This document shows positions 30,444 through 32,190 of a DNA stretch of 32,190 nt, one piece after another. Below the pieces are notes generated by a model. It made no database searches. It was not told the DNA's origin and saw nothing but the letters and a program-made list of their open reading frames with translations. The stretch spans positions 1 through 32,190 of the IMG/VR virus record IMGVR_UViG_3300027971_000150; one strand, 5' to 3'. The DNA comes from a virus. The translations under genes were made by a program, and so were the position numbers. Each line of letters starts with the position of its first letter. Within the stretch, counting starts at the first letter, position 1.

Positions 30444-31180
30444 TGGATTGCACAATCTGCGGCAAGAAGGCCGAGCGACCAGGGGCATGCTCACGATGTG
30501 CATCCAAAGTCCGCAACCACATCGCAGAACTTCCACAGCTGCACAAAGAAGCCGCACAATTCCTTCAGCCATCAAGGACAGGATCAGGAGCAGCCAGCAC
30601 CGAGCGCAGTATTGGAATCAACATCGCAGCCTTAGATTTCACGATGGCAACCGAGCTGCTCCGAACCCTTCACTCATGGGAAAGCATGATCCGCTTCGAT
30701 CGCAAACTGACACCGCCGGCCTTGATCATGAAAGAGCAAACGACAGACGGCGAAGTCTTGGCAACGGTCACCTTTCACCTAACACATCTGGACTGGTCAA
30801 TCCAGCAGACATGGGCAGGAGACTTCGCCCACGAAATCCAGATCATTCATGCCAAAGGAAGGGCAGCTGCAAAGCGCTTCTCAGAGCAGCCCCGGCGAAT
30901 CCCATGTCCAACAGACGACTGCAAGAAACACGTGGTCATTGACGCCGATAACTTAACGGCTGAAGTCTCATGCTTTGGATGCAAGCAGCAATGGACGGTG
31001 TTGCGGTTGATAGCATTGGCAATGAGTAACCCGAGCAAAACCTTCTATCTCGATGTTGAAGCGATTGCAATGTGGCTAGGAATTACAGAGCGCGAAGTTT
31101 ATAGAACCATTAAGAAGAATGACATCCAAAGAAAAGGAAGTCTTTATGACATCGCAGCAATCATCAAGGCACGATCATGA
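30443..31180 (+). CDS. Multi-zinc-finger protein with C-terminal HTH
   Basis: This is a 245-residue protein from the ATG at 30443 (TGATG overlap), preferred over an in-frame start at 30392. The N-terminal finger has C3, C6, C16 and C19. A helical middle includes LLRTLHSWESMIRFDRKL. A second finger has C155, C160, C177 and C180. A C-terminal helix-turn-helix spans ~203-240 (AIAMWLGITEREVYRTIKK). This arrangement suits a DNA-binding regulator or replication accessory. Related proteins occur in actinophage early regions. Confidence 0.7.
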   Translation: MDCTICGKKAERPGACSRCASKVRNHIAELPQLHKEAAQFLQPSRTGSGAASTERSIGINIAALDFTMATELLRTLHSWESMIRFDRKLTPPALIMKEQTTDGEVLATVTFHLTHLDWSIQQTWAGDFAHEIQIIHAKGRAAAKRFSEQPRRIPCPTDDCKKHVVIDADNLTAEVSCFGCKQQWTVLRLIALAMSNPSKTFYLDVEAIAMWLGITEREVYRTIKKNDIQRKGSLYDIAAIIKARS

Positions 31181-31188
31181 TGAATGAT

Positions 31189-31204
31189 TTGACAAAACTG
31201 TCAA
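31189..31204. promoter_or_regulatory. TTGACA-containing palindrome (promoter/operator candidate)
   Basis: TTGACA (31189-31194) and TGTCAA (31199-31204) form a perfect inverted repeat with 4 bases between. The left arm is the exact -35 consensus. A weak -10 (GATACG at 31213-31218, 18-base spacer) follows. It lies just after the stop of the DNA-binding gene and before the small acidic protein gene, as expected for a repressor-controlled promoter. Confidence 0.55.
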
Positions 31205-31265
31205 TCAAATCTGATACGCTTGCGCTCAGCAGATGCAACCATTCCTGGAACAACAAGGCAATGGC

Positions 31266-31463
31266 ATGTTGAATATAACAATCAGCATCGGCGATGTTCA
31301 CACAGACATGACGACAGACAATAACCTATCATTTGACGCAATCGAGTCCTTACTCAACCGAGCAGTTACAGCAACGCTTCAATCGTATCTATCGCTGCCG
31401 GAGAAGGACAGGCTTGCACTTTATGGATCGGACTTCGAAGACGATGACGGAGAAGACGAATGA
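31266..31463 (+). CDS. Small acidic hypothetical protein
   Basis: This is a 65-residue protein. The ATG at 31266 has AAGG 7 bases upstream and is chosen over the ATG at 31233, which has none. The sequence has a strand start (MLNITISIGDV), a helix (FDAIESLLNRAVTATLQSYLSL), and an acidic C-terminus (DFEDDDGEDE). Function is unknown. It overlaps the endonuclease VII-like gene by 20 bases. Confidence 0.55.
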   Translation: MLNITISIGDVHTDMTTDNNLSFDAIESLLNRAVTATLQSYLSLPEKDRLALYGSDFEDDDGEDE

Positions 31464-31824
31464 AAGAACGTGCAGTAGATGCAAAGAAACCAAACCACTA
31501 AACCTATTCTGCAAAGATAAAAGAAGAGCAGATGGAGTGCGTGAAAATTGCAAAACTTGTCGCAGCAACGATCGTCGCATTACGCATAAAGCGAATAAGA
31601 ATCGCCAAGCGATACTCGAAGAACAGAACCATTCGTGTGCTATTTGTGGTGTCCACATTGAAGAGAGTGCAACAAGATTCGTAATGGATCACAATCACGA
31701 AACCAATCTGGTGCGTGGAATTCTTTGCAGCAACTGCAACGTCGGACTCGGCTACTTCAAAGACGAGCCGGGCAGACTTGGCCAAGCGATCAAGTACCTC
31801 ATGGATTACGATGGCCTTACCTAG
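31444..31824 (+). CDS. Endonuclease VII-like HNH nuclease
   Basis: This 126-residue protein has an N-terminal zinc pair (CSRCKETKP and ENCKTCRS). The core is HSCAICGVHIEESATRFVMDHNHETNLVRGILCSNCNVGLGYF, the endonuclease VII/recombination endonuclease pattern with the DHNH motif and paired CxxC. The tail GRLGQAIKYL also matches the family. These enzymes cut branched DNA and often clear packaging intermediates. The start at 31444 is the only in-frame ATG before the core. It overlaps the next HNH gene by 14 bases. Confidence 0.82.
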   Translation: MTEKTNERTCSRCKETKPLNLFCKDKRRADGVRENCKTCRSNDRRITHKANKNRQAILEEQNHSCAICGVHIEESATRFVMDHNHETNLVRGILCSNCNVGLGYFKDEPGRLGQAIKYLMDYDGLT

Positions 31825-32119
31825 ACCATGCAAGGACTGCGGAACCATTGCACGCGCAGCTCGATGCGACCAATGCGATCGCATTCATCGAAAGATTAAA
31901 GAAGCAACTAGGCCGACACGTGCGCAACGCGGATACGACTACCAATGGCGACAGATCAGCAAAGCACTCAGACAAGAGCAACCCTGGTGCAGCACATGCG
32001 GTCGGACATCAGACCTCACCGTTGACCACATCAAATCGCTTGCCGAAGGCGGCCTGACAATCAGATCCAATCTTCAAGTTCTCTGTAGAAAATGCAATTC
32101 AAGCAAAGCACATAGATAA
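31811..32119 (+). CDS. HNH endonuclease (packaging-associated type)
   Basis: This is a 102-residue protein from the ATG at 31811. The N-terminus carries CKDCG and CDQC. The HNH core is WCSTCGRTSDLTVDHIKSLAEGGLTIRSNLQVLCRKCNSSK, with the DH pair and final N. HNH proteins of this size lie beside small terminase in HK97-like phages and are needed for end cutting in several systems (HK97 gp74). Here the gene is last in the window and the terminase genes are first, which fits a circular or cos-ended genome. Confidence 0.85.
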   Translation: MALPRPCKDCGTIARAARCDQCDRIHRKIKEATRPTRAQRGYDYQWRQISKALRQEQPWCSTCGRTSDLTVDHIKSLAEGGLTIRSNLQVLCRKCNSSKAHR

Positions 32120-32190
32120 CCACACGCACACCCCCCACCCGGCATATTCCGGTACGCCTGCAATCCTCAAGTGAACAGGGGGGAGTTCAC
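32120..32190. other. Right-end non-coding region, possible packaging-end or cos region
   Basis: This region is 71 bases after the HNH stop with no gene. It has a C-run (CCCCCC at 32131-32136) and a perfect inverted repeat GTGAAC (32171-32176)/GTTCAC (32185-32190) around AGGGGGGA, ending at the last base of the window. Across the circle, ACCCCCC at 32130-32136 is complementary to GGGGGGT at 34-40. Such features near HNH and terminase genes are compatible with a packaging site. No cohesive end can be proven here. Confidence 0.4.

Noticed and set aside
31177-31272. 31-codon frame beginning with an ATGA overlap after the zinc-finger/HTH gene
   Set aside because: It covers the TTGACA palindrome and the probable leader of the next gene, has no recognisable features, and may be chance.
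27621-32130. Ten-base match CACACGCACA at 27621 and 32121 as paired attachment or end repeats
   Set aside because: Ten-base repeats are expected by chance many times in 32 kb, and no extended similarity surrounds them.

Overview
The window looks like most or all of the genome of a tailed, long-tailed (siphovirus-type) phage of an actinobacterium. A WhiB-family protein at about 24.8 kb points to an actinobacterial host. An HK97-type packaging and head module followed by one long rightward late operon points to a siphovirus. I see no integrase, no recognisable repressor and no DNA polymerase, so lifestyle is unresolved. Two HNH-type nucleases sit at the right end and the terminase genes at the left end. 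Read as a circle, this gives the usual HNH, small terminase, large terminase, portal order, so the window ends may meet in a short non-coding junction. That is inference.

Layout, left to right. 0-3.4 kb: a ParB-like/DNA methyltransferase fusion, then small and large terminase. 3.4-9 kb: a small membrane protein, portal, two beta-rich proteins, a composite prohead protease with an internal start, and the HK97-fold major capsid protein. 9-12.3 kb: a glycosyltransferase inserted in the head genes, head-tail connector, probable tail terminator, two tandem tail tube-like proteins, and a tail assembly chaperone with a textbook -1 slippery heptamer. 12.3-19.3 kb: an HK97 gp10-like protein, tape measure protein, tail-tip protein, a fibre protein, three tandem AT-rich fibre-like paralogues, and small accessory proteins. 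19.3-20.2 kb: lysis genes (membrane protein, CHAP endolysin, holin). 20.2-22.7 kb: a small protein, two glycosyltransferase-like proteins and an NAD-dependent sugar epimerase/dehydratase, ended by a strong two-way terminator.

22.8-23.7 kb is the only leftward block: six very small, tightly coupled genes (two Zn ribbons, a helical protein, a membrane-anchored peptide, a ribbon-helix-helix protein, a membrane protein). From 24 kb rightward come the early and replication genes: resolvase-like nuclease, WhiB with an added HTH, an exported lytic transglycosylase-like protein, a Cas4/RecB-like nuclease with four cysteines, an ssDNA-binding-like protein, a tRNA-like element, and a primase-polymerase/helicase. 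The helicase gene is followed by a candidate replication origin: a perfect DnaA box, 10-bp iterons and a long hairpin. Zn-finger proteins, a promoter/operator-like palindrome, and the two nucleases finish the window.

Most genes overlap by 1-4 bases (ATGA or TAATG), which implies long co-translated operons. Genes that start after a gap share an unusual AGGGGG(A/T)A ribosome-binding motif.
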